62,124 nt of DNA from Gammaproteobacteria bacterium RIFCSPHIGHO2_12_FULL_63_22. GTDB lineage: Bacteria > Pseudomonadota > Gammaproteobacteria > Xanthomonadales > Xanthomonadaceae. The translations under genes were made by a program, and so were the position numbers. The notes under the pieces are model-generated. The model was given only the letters and a program-made list of their open reading frames with translations. It did no database searches and was not told the DNA's origin. The stretch spans positions 1-62,124 of the forward strand of contig MGYJ01000055.1 of NCBI GenBank assembly GCA_001801685.1, read 5' to 3'. Each line of letters begins with the position of its first letter. Position 1 is the first letter of the stretch. Below are positions 30,810 to 38,853 of the stretch, piece after piece.

Positions 30810-32432
30810 TTAAATCAGCCGCTTCACCGCGGCATCGATCTCCTCTTGCGAGAGCTTGCCGCTCCCGTCGTGGTCCTTGAACTCGTTCGGATGATCGACG
30901 GCCCGGAGGCTCATCTTCGTAGCCCGCTCGCCCGGCTCCCAGCACGCGCCGGCCGGTAGCTTCTTCGCGAACTCGATCAAGCGGTCCACGTCTTGCGGGA
31001 CCGTCTCGCCGTTCGCGTTCAGCGACATGCGATACGATGTCGCCTGTGGCTTGAGGAACTCGTTCGCGAGAGCCGGCGAGATACGGCCGGAACTCACCAG
31101 TTCGTCGATATCGCGGCTGATGCGGGCTTTCTCCGTCTTTTCGAGCCGGTTGTAGACTGACTTCATGAGCGGATTCGCCTTGAGCGACATGGCAATCTGC
31201 TCTTCGGCGTTCGGCTGCTCGACGTTCATGTCCGCGCTGTCCATGTCGGCCATGTCGTCTTCGTCCTCTTCCTCTTCGCCGTCCGCCTGGGCCTCGACTG
31301 CTTCCTTGGTATCGAGCGCGACCATGAGCAAGTCGGGAAGCTCTTCGAGGGTCGCGTCTTCGGGGAGCATGAAGCCATGCTTGGCGAGCTTGGCGAGCAG
31401 GTCGGCCATGCCGGTTTCTTCCGGCTCGTCGTCCGCCCCCTCTTCGACAGCGTCCGTGTCGGGGATTTCCACGTCCTGAACGTCGTCGAGGACTTCTTCG
31501 TCGGTGTCGGTGGCCATGCGGGTTACCTCGTAAAGAGACATGCGTGATTTACGTTTGGTTTTGGCGGCGGCGATATTGGCCTTGCCTTGTTGCTTCGCCT
31601 TCTTTTTGTCGACCGACTGATACGGACCCGGCGATGCTAACCCGGTCGTTTTCGCCGACTTCATGCCCGCCTTGCGAGACTCCGCCGCCTTCTTTGCCGA
31701 CGCGGAACGCTTCTTCGCGGCCTTTGCTTTGTCCTGCTTGTCCGCAGCCTTGACGGCTTTCTTTTCCGTCGCTTTCTTTTCCGTGCTGCGGACCCCGACG
31801 CCCTTGATTTCTTCGAACTTCCCGCTGGCCAGAACGCCCTTGGGAATCTGGCTCTTGCTGCCAACCACACGGGACTTGCCGCTGCGCGGACCGACGAAGC
31901 GAAACGCTAACTGGTCGGTCGTGACAGCCATGCCAAGCGACAGGTGCATGAGATCGGCTCCGTCGGTTCCGGCGGACGCGACCAACGGCGTCCCGGCCGG
32001 TTCGAAGTTCTCTTGACCGGCCGCGACCGGCATATTGACCAGCGCGACGTGCGTAATCACGTCCTCCCACACGTTGCCGGATCCGTCGCGGAACCGATCG
32101 CAGATTTCCGGCGAGACTTCGCGGACTACGGTCCCGACCCGGCGAGCATCTTCTTCGAGTGGGATTTCCAGTTCGGCAAGGAGCCTGCCCGCTTCATCCG
32201 TCTTGAGCGACTTCACGAAACCAGCGTTGTACTTGCTCGACCAGAACTCTTCTTCGTCCGGCGTGCGCGGCGTCGAATTGACGTGACCCCACGGGACGGG
32301 AATTTGCAGGCCCGCTTGCGACATGCGGTCAAATTGCTCGCACCAATGGCGAATCCGCTCCGGCGTAATCCGGATCGTCCGCTTGGGTGCCCGGTAGGTT
32401 CCGGCGTTCAGAATGTGCTTGCGAAACTCCAT
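30810..32432 (-). CDS. Mu gpI-like head maturation protease with scaffold and C-terminal EF-hand
   Basis: 540 residues. Residues 1-150 match the Mu gpI-type protease (P-E-R-I-R-H-W-C-E-Q-F, I-P-V-P-W-G-H, A-L-V-N-M-P-V). Residues 175-210 hold a module shared with 33937-34950 (F-R-F-V-G-P-R-S-G-K). Then a Lys/Ala-rich linker, an acidic helical scaffold-like part, and D-H-D-G-S-G-K-L-S-Q-E-E near 518-529, a canonical calcium-binding EF-hand loop. An internal ATG at 31517, preceded by GAGG, could give a free scaffold, as in Mu gpI/Z. EF-hand suggests calcium dependence (inference). Confidence 0.75.
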   Translation of the reverse strand: MEFRKHILNAGTYRAPKRTIRITPERIRHWCEQFDRMSQAGLQIPVPWGHVNSTPRTPDEEEFWSSKYNAGFVKSLKTDEAGRLLAELEIPLEEDARRVGTVVREVSPEICDRFRDGSGNVWEDVITHVALVNMPVAAGQENFEPAGTPLVASAGTDGADLMHLSLGMAVTTDQLAFRFVGPRSGKSRVVGSKSQIPKGVLASGKFEEIKGVGVRSTEKKATEKKAVKAADKQDKAKAAKKRSASAKKAAESRKAGMKSAKTTGLASPGPYQSVDKKKAKQQGKANIAAAKTKRKSRMSLYEVTRMATDTDEEVLDDVQDVEIPDTDAVEEGADDEPEETGMADLLAKLAKHGFMLPEDATLEELPDLLMVALDTKEAVEAQADGEEEEDEDDMADMDSADMNVEQPNAEEQIAMSLKANPLMKSVYNRLEKTEKARISRDIDELVSSGRISPALANEFLKPQATSYRMSLNANGETVPQDVDRLIEFAKKLPAGACWEPGERATKMSLRAVDHPNEFKDHDGSGKLSQEEIDAAVKRLI

Positions 32433-32458
32433 AAGGCCAATTAGATGCGGTGTATTTC

Positions 32459-32492
32459 AAAAAAACCGCCTATTATGGAAAAAAATCGGCGG
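32459..32492 (-). terminator. Candidate terminator between the protease gene and the plus-strand island
   Basis: On the minus strand CCGCC (32492-32488) pairs with GGCGG (32470-32466) and is followed by seven T (32465-32459). Short stem with a 17-base loop, so modest strength. It would stop antisense transcription arriving from the terminase side across the plus-strand genes. Confidence 0.4.
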
Positions 32493-32545
32493 GTCGCTCC
32501 CGCGTCTCCTGTGCCCGTCGCGGTCGGGCCGGTCACGTTGCACAC

Positions 32546-33937
32546 ATGGCGATCGACTACGACGGCGCAAATAATGGCCTTTTCACACATATCGGCTCGA
32601 TCATCCAACGTATCAACGCCTACGAAATCTACTCCGACACGACATTCCCCGCCGATCTACAGGTAGTCATCGAGAAATTCCAGGCCGGCGACAAAGACAA
32701 AGAGATTGAGGGGATCGTCGCCGCCTATGAGGGTTTCAAGTCCAACGTCGACGGCTGGGCGTCATCGCTGGCCGGATTCATCACTCGCCGGATCACCGCC
32801 GAAGAAATCGTCCGCGAATTAAAGATGGAAACAAACGGGATCGCAGCCGTTCTGGCGGAACTCATCCGCCGCATGAACGAAGACAACGAGACTGTGGAGC
32901 CGTGCGCCGTCACGCTTTCGTCCGTATCGGCCGACGCGATAAACAACGGCAACGGGGTGGTTATCACAACCCGCCGCCTCGATGGCTACACCAAGCCCGG
33001 ATCGAACATGGCGGCCCACCAGCAATACAACGAGCTGCCGACGGAGCTTGCAGTCCCCGGCGAAACCATGACGTTGGAATGCGTGGCCGATTCCCAGCGT
33101 GACGGCCGGCCCGAGGGTCAGGAGTCGTTCCGCTGGCATGGCGAACTGGAGAATCTGTCGCTGGCCCATCCCACGGAAGGGAGCGGCAACGGTCCGACCC
33201 TGCAGACGTTGAACGCTTCGTCGTTGGTCAATAACCGCGACTTCGAGACGTTCAGCAGCAACGCGCCGAGCCGGTGGGATATCGACAGCGGGACGGCCGG
33301 AACGCACATTTTCCAGGACACAAGCGCAGGCGACTTCTTCCGCGGCGAGTCGGCCTTGCGGTTCGACGGCCAGCTTTCGCAGACCACGATCCAGATTTCG
33401 CAATCGCTCTCCGTGTCGGCATTGCGGCCGCTGCGTCGCTACGTCGGAGCCGTCTGGTACAAGGCGAGCGAAGAACCGGCTTCCGGCGACGCATCGACCC
33501 TGACGATCCAGCTCCAGGGGACCGGCCTCACGCTTTCGTCTACGGAGAAAATCGTCATCCAGTCGATCAACTACGCGACCGTCTGGACGCTCGCGTACTT
33601 CAAGATCAACTTGCCGGCCGTCATTCCGGACGATATCGAGCTGGCCATCAAGACGACTAACCTTACCAGCGGCATGTCGATCTGGATTGATTCGCTCGCA
33701 TTCGGTCCCATGACATACCACGGCGGCGTCGGGGCGGTCATCGTGGCCGGCGACGATCGGTTCATGCGCGGGGATCGGTTCACCTTCACCGTCGCCAATG
33801 ACCAGCTTGGCACGTTTCAGGATTTCTTCCGTCGTCATTACGGGATTCAGTTGCCGTCGAATGCAACGTCGACGATTTCAGATACGCTCGCCGGCGGAAT
33901 CGCTGGCGACGGCGACGGAGCCAGCCCGGTCAGCTAA
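32546..33937 (+). CDS. Probable virion protein with jelly-roll sugar-binding-like domain (463 aa)
   Basis: ATG 32546 begins M-A-I-D-Y-D-G-A-N-N-G-L-F-T-H-I-G-S, a start seen in phage structural proteins. The N-terminal 110 residues are helical. The middle (N-N-R-D-F-E-T-F, S-R-W-D-I-D-S-G-T-A, G-E-S-A-L-R-F-D-G) resembles carbohydrate-binding CBM4/9-like jelly rolls. C-terminus: G-G-V-G-A-V-I-V-A-G-D-D-R-F. Orientation is opposite to all other structural genes around it, so it forms a separate unit with the next gene. Confidence 0.65.
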   Translation: MAIDYDGANNGLFTHIGSIIQRINAYEIYSDTTFPADLQVVIEKFQAGDKDKEIEGIVAAYEGFKSNVDGWASSLAGFITRRITAEEIVRELKMETNGIAAVLAELIRRMNEDNETVEPCAVTLSSVSADAINNGNGVVITTRRLDGYTKPGSNMAAHQQYNELPTELAVPGETMTLECVADSQRDGRPEGQESFRWHGELENLSLAHPTEGSGNGPTLQTLNASSLVNNRDFETFSSNAPSRWDIDSGTAGTHIFQDTSAGDFFRGESALRFDGQLSQTTIQISQSLSVSALRPLRRYVGAVWYKASEEPASGDASTLTIQLQGTGLTLSSTEKIVIQSINYATVWTLAYFKINLPAVIPDDIELAIKTTNLTSGMSIWIDSLAFGPMTYHGGVGAVIVAGDDRFMRGDRFTFTVANDQLGTFQDFFRRHYGIQLPSNATSTISDTLAGGIAGDGDGASPVS

Positions 33938-34950
33938 TGAGGTCATCCATGCCAACGGTCAAAACTCGTTATCGCGTCAAGGTCATGACTCCTGTCAAGG
34001 CGTCCCGCATGTCGCTGTCGCCCGATCGCTGCATCCGCCTGTTCCTGCGTCACGCCCCTGACGCGGAGCAGCGGATGATTCACGGCCAATTGCACGATCC
34101 CAAAGGTTTGGCTCGCGAGATCCTCCAATTCGCGTTCCGGTTCGTCGGTCCGCGATCCGGCAAACCACGTACCGTCGCGTCGCGGTCGCAGGTGCCGAAA
34201 GGCATCTTGGCGTCTGGCAAGTTCGAAGAGATCAAGGTCGAGCGGAAGAAGCGGGAAGCGAAACCGAAGAAGGAACCGACAAAGAAGCTGGCAAAATCCC
34301 CCGCTGCGGACGCCGCGAAAGAACCGTCGCACGCGGAGGCCCACGCGAACGAACAGGCGAAAGCCCTCGGACACCTAAAGCGGCTCGGGGTAGACGTGAC
34401 GCACAATCCGAACGCGAATCCAGGCGAGTTGGAGTACCAGATTTCCAAATTCTCGAGGCAATTGACGGAGCCGCAGTTGACCCGCGTCAATTCCATCGTG
34501 GCGTCGCAGGCCCTTAACAAGCGAATCCCGCCACGCGGTGAACGCAAGGCCCCGGCCACGATCGCCGCTGCCGACCAAAAGAAAGTCGACGCATTGATTG
34601 AACGTATCCACAAGAGCTTGCCAGCCAACCAAGCCGAGTTGCTGGAAAAGTATGCCCCGCTCTTGGCACCGAAACGGACCTACGCCAAGCACACGTCGCT
34701 ACCTACCATGCCGAAAGCGGATGAGACGCTGATCCAAAAAGAGATGGCGTTTATCCCACGCGACCACGATTTCAACCTGGCAATGGAACGTCTCGGCTCT
34801 CGGCACGAACTGCCAAGCGATCGCCGCAAGGCTCGGCTGTTCCGCGCGGAAGCCATCAAGCGGGTCCGGAACCGGTTCGATTCCTCGAAGGACCGCGGGG
34901 AATGGACACGGTGGAACGATCTGTATTCGCAGATCACTCAAGGTGTCTAA
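33937..34950 (+). CDS. Unknown basic protein carrying the FRFVGPRSGK module (337 aa)
   Basis: ATG 33937 overlaps the previous TAA. Residues 65-100 repeat the module of the head protease (A-F-R-F-V-G-P-R-S-G-K, S-R-S-Q-V-P-K-G-I-L-A-S-G-K-F-E-E-I-K), followed by a Lys/Ala/Pro-rich linker, as there. The C-terminal 200 residues are helical and charged (E-L-L-E-K-Y-A-P-L-L-A-P-K-R, E-W-T-R-W-N-D-L-Y). Convergent with 34947-35336 (four-base overlap). Function unknown; an association with the head is inferred from the shared module. Confidence 0.65.
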   Translation: MRSSMPTVKTRYRVKVMTPVKASRMSLSPDRCIRLFLRHAPDAEQRMIHGQLHDPKGLAREILQFAFRFVGPRSGKPRTVASRSQVPKGILASGKFEEIKVERKKREAKPKKEPTKKLAKSPAADAAKEPSHAEAHANEQAKALGHLKRLGVDVTHNPNANPGELEYQISKFSRQLTEPQLTRVNSIVASQALNKRIPPRGERKAPATIAAADQKKVDALIERIHKSLPANQAELLEKYAPLLAPKRTYAKHTSLPTMPKADETLIQKEMAFIPRDHDFNLAMERLGSRHELPSDRRKARLFRAEAIKRVRNRFDSSKDRGEWTRWNDLYSQITQGV

Positions 34951-35336
34951 AGTTTCCTCTCTTTGAATTTATCGCTTCTGCCGCACGATAGACATACCGG
35001 CCAATGCGACAGATGGATCTTCATGCACCTTGTGCAATACGTTACTTTTGTCGCTAGCGTCCATTCGCGATTCGTGACCGGTTCGGTATTGTCTGGTGTG
35101 AGTGAGTAGTCAAATTGATCGTCAGCTCTCTTGATCGCTTCGCGATACTCCACTTCGATGCGATCCACTTCCGCCGCAAGCATTTGGTCATCCGGCCGAC
35201 AATACTGAAACCCAGACAGCCCGATCGCTTCGAGCGCTTTCGCTCGTTTGATTTCCGCATTGCCAATGAGCCGGTGCCAGTCCGTGACTTCGGATTTTCT
35301 GATCTGTTCGAATGCCCGTATCGTAGCTTCCTTCAT
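34947..35336 (-). CDS. Zinc-ribbon protein (129 aa)
   Basis: Helical N-terminal 75 residues with E-V-D-R-I-E-V-E-Y-R-E-A-I-K, then C-T-R-C (100-103) and C-L-S-C-G (114-118), a zinc ribbon. Lies downstream of the terminase. Function unknown. Confidence 0.65.
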   Translation of the reverse strand: MKEATIRAFEQIRKSEVTDWHRLIGNAEIKRAKALEAIGLSGFQYCRPDDQMLAAEVDRIEVEYREAIKRADDQFDYSLTPDNTEPVTNREWTLATKVTYCTRCMKIHLSHWPVCLSCGRSDKFKERKL

Positions 35337-35348
35337 TGATTTCCTTCG

Positions 35349-37592
35349 TTACTTCACCACGTAAGGCATGAATGAACTCGTGCCGACGTTCGACGCGAGA
35401 CGGCAAGCGTAGGAAATTGCGTCGCAATTATGAACGAGTATGCCTGAAGAGAAGTATTCGTGATTGCCTTCAATCGTTAGATTGTAAACGACATGCCGCC
35501 CTGGCAAGATTGCTGGCAATTCTACCGCATGCACGCGAACAATTCTTTTGCTTTGCATACCGGCTGACAGAAAACACTTTTCCGCATGTTGCGCATATTC
35601 TGTTTTCGTTGTCGATCTTTGATTTACGACGTGACCTGAGACTGCATTTTCCTGAGCAAAACTTGCTCTTGCCAACATATTCATGACAGTAGTCTTTTCC
35701 GCATTCTGAGCATATGGCGCAACGACGTATTGCTTTTCCAAATCCGTGTTGTTTTGCATGACGCCGATGCCATTCTTTTCCCTCTGCTGATTGATGCCAT
35801 GCGACAGTAAGGTGACGTATCTTAGCAAGATGCTGCAAAGCTTTTGTTGTGGCGTAGTCTCCTCGCTCGCCATGAACCTTATGATGTTTTTCCGACGATA
35901 CACATTCAAGATTTGATATATCGTTGTTAAGGAAGTCTCCATCTTTATGATGGATATGGCATCCGTCAGGAATAGGGCCGTAATGAGATTTCCAGATTTC
36001 CTGATGAAGGTGCTGAATGCCTCTTTTAACGTGCCCGCCATGCGGCCGATAATATCTTCGATATGCCTCTTGTTTTGCTTCGGGATATCTCCGGAAGACA
36101 ATGCCGTTAAAAACGATTGATTCTGATTTAGCTCCTGATTTCCACATGGCACCATTGTATCTTCGTAAGAGATAGCGTCGAGTGGTATCCATCCACGATC
36201 AAGAGAAAATACGGGATGGTTTCTGGTCCCAACAAGTTCCATGCCGTTTGATAGTCGCACGCGACACACGGTTGCAGAATGGCTAGTTATTCCAGATGCG
36301 ACTACCTTTCTTGTTCCTGATCTTGTCGTAACAAAATCCCCTACGCGAATCGTGTCGATGCGACGTGGACCGCTCGGCGTACTGATTAGTGTATCCGCTA
36401 CAAAACATTGGTCATCGTGTGATCCGTCCGGAAACGCCAACAACTCCCTCTCAAATTCTGGCACCCACGCGGCATCTTTTGGTAGCCATACCTTCCCCTG
36501 CTCAAACTTTACCGACGCCGCCTGTGCCCGCACGATCTTGTCGCCCTTCGGATGGATCGGCCGGACCTGAACGCCCTGCCGATTAAGCAACTGAATCATG
36601 GCCCGCTGGTACGCCACGTCCTCGACCCCGACCCATTGCAGCCCGTACTCATTGACCAACGCCTTGATTCTCTCCAGCGTCTCCGGTGCCCCGATGCGGC
36701 CGCGGTAGCAGTGCCGGATGATGAGCGTCCCGGTACTGTCGTGCTCGCAGCACAGGATAACCGTGTAATCCGCCGACGTCGATTCGCTCACAGCCAGATC
36801 GACTACGCCGAACGGCAGGAACGAGCGTTGCGGGACGATGTTCGGACCAAGGATGTATTGCTGTTCCTGTGCCCGCCATGATTGGAACCATTCGCGCTTG
36901 AAAATGTTGCCGTCCGCCACCACGTCCCAATCGCCGTCGAGCAATTGCGCCCGCGTGATGTGGTCGAGGTGGCCCAGAGCCTGGACGTATTCCTCTTGGT
37001 CAAGGAACGGATTGTCACGCAGGCCGGCGGGAACGAATGTTCTCTTTAGACCAGGGTCAACGATGAATCGCTGTTTCACCCAGTCGTTGCCAATACCTCC
37101 AGGATTGCTTGCTGACAACATCCTGATAGGTATGCGACTCCCTTCAAGGCGACGGAGCCGACTGAACAAATATAGGTAATCCTCTTCTTTGAACTGCGTT
37201 AGCTCATCAAACACAACGGTCTGACATTCCATGCCTTGATAGCGGTAACGGTCGTTTCGCTGGTCGAGGTATCCGAACGTGATCGTTGCTCCGCTTGGGA
37301 ACCGCCAACGCTTGTCTGTCCCATTCCATGTCGCTCCGGACCCTTGCAGCCAATCGTGCGAGCGATCCATCAATGCCCCTGGCAATGCCAAGTCTGCATA
37401 AGTACGACGGAAGAGAATTGCGGAGTAATTAGGATGATGAACGTACTGCAAAACAGACATTAAAAGAACATCACTTTTCCCGGAACCTGCTGAACCTCCG
37501 TACAGTATTTCAGTGCTGTCCGTTCTTAGGAATGCCGTTTGCTTTGCCGTTGGTCGGTGTGGGCAGAATGGGATGATCGGCCGCGTGTCCAT
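35349..37592 (-). CDS. terL: Large terminase subunit, interrupted by an intein
   Basis: 747 residues from ATG 37592, which gives a usual-length N-terminus before Walker A (L-Y-G-G-S-A-G-S-G-K-S); a longer frame reaches into the small-terminase gene (ATG 37727 possible). Walker B V-V-F-D-E-L, motif III-like S-A-S-N-P-G-G-I-G, nuclease domain with V-V-D-L-A-V-S-E, V-G-V-E-D-V-A-Y-Q, and D-G-S-H-D-D-Q. After that Gln comes a 327-residue intein, then C-D-A-I-S-Y-A to the end. The spliced protein would be about 420 residues. It packages DNA into the procapsid. Confidence 0.92.
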   Translation of the reverse strand: MDTRPIIPFCPHRPTAKQTAFLRTDSTEILYGGSAGSGKSDVLLMSVLQYVHHPNYSAILFRRTYADLALPGALMDRSHDWLQGSGATWNGTDKRWRFPSGATITFGYLDQRNDRYRYQGMECQTVVFDELTQFKEEDYLYLFSRLRRLEGSRIPIRMLSASNPGGIGNDWVKQRFIVDPGLKRTFVPAGLRDNPFLDQEEYVQALGHLDHITRAQLLDGDWDVVADGNIFKREWFQSWRAQEQQYILGPNIVPQRSFLPFGVVDLAVSESTSADYTVILCCEHDSTGTLIIRHCYRGRIGAPETLERIKALVNEYGLQWVGVEDVAYQRAMIQLLNRQGVQVRPIHPKGDKIVRAQAASVKFEQGKVWLPKDAAWVPEFERELLAFPDGSHDDQCFVADTLISTPSGPRRIDTIRVGDFVTTRSGTRKVVASGITSHSATVCRVRLSNGMELVGTRNHPVFSLDRGWIPLDAISYEDTMVPCGNQELNQNQSFLTALSSGDIPKQNKRHIEDIIGRMAGTLKEAFSTFIRKSGNLITALFLTDAISIIKMETSLTTIYQILNVYRRKNIIRFMASEETTPQQKLCSILLRYVTLLSHGINQQREKNGIGVMQNNTDLEKQYVVAPYAQNAEKTTVMNMLARASFAQENAVSGHVVNQRSTTKTEYAQHAEKCFLSAGMQSKRIVRVHAVELPAILPGRHVVYNLTIEGNHEYFSSGILVHNCDAISYACRLASNVGTSSFMPYVVK
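35427..36407 (-). mobile_element. Intein in the terminase nuclease domain
   Basis: Begins with Cys (C-F-V-A-D-T-L-I-S-T-P-S-G, block A), has block B G-T-R-N-H-P-V-F, and ends V-V-Y-N-L-T-I-E-G-N-H-E-Y-F (block F) and G-I-L-V-H-N before the +1 Cys (block G). It sits between D-G-S-H-D-D-Q and C-D-A-I-S-Y-A, the conserved nuclease metal site. Residues 90-300 have no LAGLIDADG motif; instead another frame encodes an HNH protein there. AT-rich compared with the exteins. Confidence 0.9.
35470..36192 (-). CDS. HNH endonuclease in an alternative frame of the intein
   Basis: 240 residues, same strand as terL but in another frame, fully inside the intein. HNH_3 core: C-H-I-H-H-K-D-G-D-F-L-N-N-D-I-S-N-L-E-C-V, then two or three zinc knuckles (C-A-I-C-S-E-C-G, C-S-G-K-C, C-A-T-C-G). 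Composition and motifs show this is the real coding frame of the middle of the intein; the terL frame there looks like shadow sequence kept open. Likely the homing nuclease that spreads the intein. Confidence 0.85.
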   Translation of the reverse strand: MDTTRRYLLRRYNGAMWKSGAKSESIVFNGIVFRRYPEAKQEAYRRYYRPHGGHVKRGIQHLHQEIWKSHYGPIPDGCHIHHKDGDFLNNDISNLECVSSEKHHKVHGERGDYATTKALQHLAKIRHLTVAWHQSAEGKEWHRRHAKQHGFGKAIRRCAICSECGKDYCHEYVGKSKFCSGKCSLRSRRKSKIDNENRICATCGKVFSVSRYAKQKNCSRACGRIASNLARAACRLQSND

Positions 37593-38136
37593 TGCTCGGA
37601 GCAACGTCGATAGTCTGTCCGTGTTGCCCGTCTTCAAGCAGGAGTCGATCGAGTTCCTCAAGAGCGATCGCTGCTTGCTCGGCAACGCCTTCAACGCTTC
37701 CCGGAGTTCCCGCCTCAACGTGGACATGGCTGTGGACGTGCTGGTGGAGTTCTGGTTGTTCACCTTTACCCGCCTTTTCCTTGTCGAGTTCCAGCCGCTC
37801 GCGGTCCATTTCGAGTTTTGCGATCGCGGCCGGAACCCGCATGGCCGCCCCGTAGTCGCGTGCCGATCCGTCCTGGACCGCCTGGGCGCCGAGCCGGAAC
37901 GCACCGGCCAGAACTTTCGCCGCCTGTTCCTCCGTCACGACGCCGCAAGAGAGAATCCGGGCCGCCAGCCGGGCGTCCTGTTTGGTTCTGTGCGGGTCGA
38001 ATAGCTCGCCCGTCCCGCCCATGCCGTCTGGCATCGGCGGCGGTTTCGGCAATGCCGCCAGTTCGGCCGCGTGCGGCGCGTTCACCTTCTGGTGCGCGGC
38101 TTTCTTGTTGCGGCGTTTTTGGCGTTTAGATGCCAT
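37510..38136 (-). CDS. terS: Probable small terminase subunit (208 aa)
   Basis: Basic N-terminus (M-A-S-K-R-Q-K-R-R-N-K-K), helical middle (A-R-L-A-A-R-I-L-S-C-G-V-V-T-E-E-Q-A-A, A-K-L-E-M-D-R-E-R-L-E-L) and a His-rich linker H-Q-H-V-H-S-H-V-H-V. Overlaps the start of terL by 83 bases. Identification rests on position and HTH-plus-helix layout, not a clear family match. Confidence 0.6.
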   Translation of the reverse strand: MASKRQKRRNKKAAHQKVNAPHAAELAALPKPPPMPDGMGGTGELFDPHRTKQDARLAARILSCGVVTEEQAAKVLAGAFRLGAQAVQDGSARDYGAAMRVPAAIAKLEMDRERLELDKEKAGKGEQPELHQHVHSHVHVEAGTPGSVEGVAEQAAIALEELDRLLLEDGQHGQTIDVAPSNGHAADHPILPTPTNGKANGIPKNGQH

Positions 38137-38278
38137 TGGTCTTTGCCTTATCGAGTATGTCCGTCTTGATTACTTCCGCAATCGCCATCATCATTACGGG
38201 CGGAACACTATTACCGAGTCGTTCCCATTGCTGTGCGAAATCATAAAACATGCGACCATCCTCCATTGGTATCAGCAT
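38126..38278 (-). pseudogene. 3' relic of a cytosine-C5 DNA methyltransferase
   Basis: Encodes F-A-Q-Q-W-E-R-L-G-N-S-V-P-P-V-M-M-M-A-I, the motif X region (L-G-N-S-V-P-P) and terminal helix of C5 methylases, with no catalytic part upstream. The region before it is the end of an HNH gene. ATG 38278 could still start a 50-residue peptide. Reads as a methyltransferase whose body was replaced by the HNH insertion. Confidence 0.65.
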
Positions 38279-38771
38279 TGACGACGCGACCAACAGTTGA
38301 TTTCCCGACTCCAACTGCTGCGGCAATATCTTCATACTTCTGTCCTTCAGCCCGTCGCTTCCTGATCTCCCGTACCTTTTCGTCCGTGAGCCTAGAAAGA
38401 TGATGAGACTCTCCGACAGGTGGCCGTTTTCTGACTCTAGCGATTCTTGCCGCAGCTTCGGTACGATGATTTTGTGACCATGAACGAACCTTGGCGCTCA
38501 TATCCTTCATGTTGTTAGTCTGTGTACCGATGAATAAGCATGACGGATTGACACATGCAGGGTTGTCGCATTTGTGGAGAACGTACAGATTATCGGGTAT
38601 TGATCCTACAAACAATTCCCATGACACCCGATGAGCGCTTCGGTAACGCCCGCCGCTAAGATAAACCATACCGTAACCGCTTTTGGATTTTTTCCCCCGC
38701 CAGATCCAACAGCTATCCGTTTTAAGAATCTTGTCGAGAAATCTTTCCGCAAACGGCTTGAATCTTGGCAT
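38241..38771 (-). CDS. HNH homing-type endonuclease with C-terminal HTH
   Basis: 176 residues. S-C-W-I-W-R-G start of the fold, H-R-V-S-W-E-L-F, H-K-C-D-N-P-A-C-V-N-P-S-C-L-F-I-G-T (HNH with Cys zinc site), and a C-terminal helix-turn-helix (K-Y-E-D-I-A-A-A-V-G-V-G-K-S-T-V). AAGGAGG six bases before ATG 38771 and its own promoter. Overlaps the methyltransferase relic. Confidence 0.88.
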   Translation of the reverse strand: MPRFKPFAERFLDKILKTDSCWIWRGKKSKSGYGMVYLSGGRYRSAHRVSWELFVGSIPDNLYVLHKCDNPACVNPSCLFIGTQTNNMKDMSAKVRSWSQNHRTEAAARIARVRKRPPVGESHHLSRLTDEKVREIRKRRAEGQKYEDIAAAVGVGKSTVGRVVNADTNGGWSHVL

Positions 38772-38791
38772 AATGTCCTCCTTAAAAGTAC

Positions 38792-38820
38792 ACTATACCA
38801 TAGTTTCCCATTTGTGTCTA
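38792..38820 (-). promoter_or_regulatory. Sigma70-like promoter for the HNH gene
   Basis: Minus strand TAGACA (38820-38815), 17 bases, TATAGT (38797-38792), each five of six matches to consensus. Lies just upstream of the ribosome site and ATG 38771, making the HNH gene a self-contained expression unit. Confidence 0.65.
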
Positions 38821-38853
38821 GGTGCCGTTCGTTCCTGCCAGTTACGGAAACCG

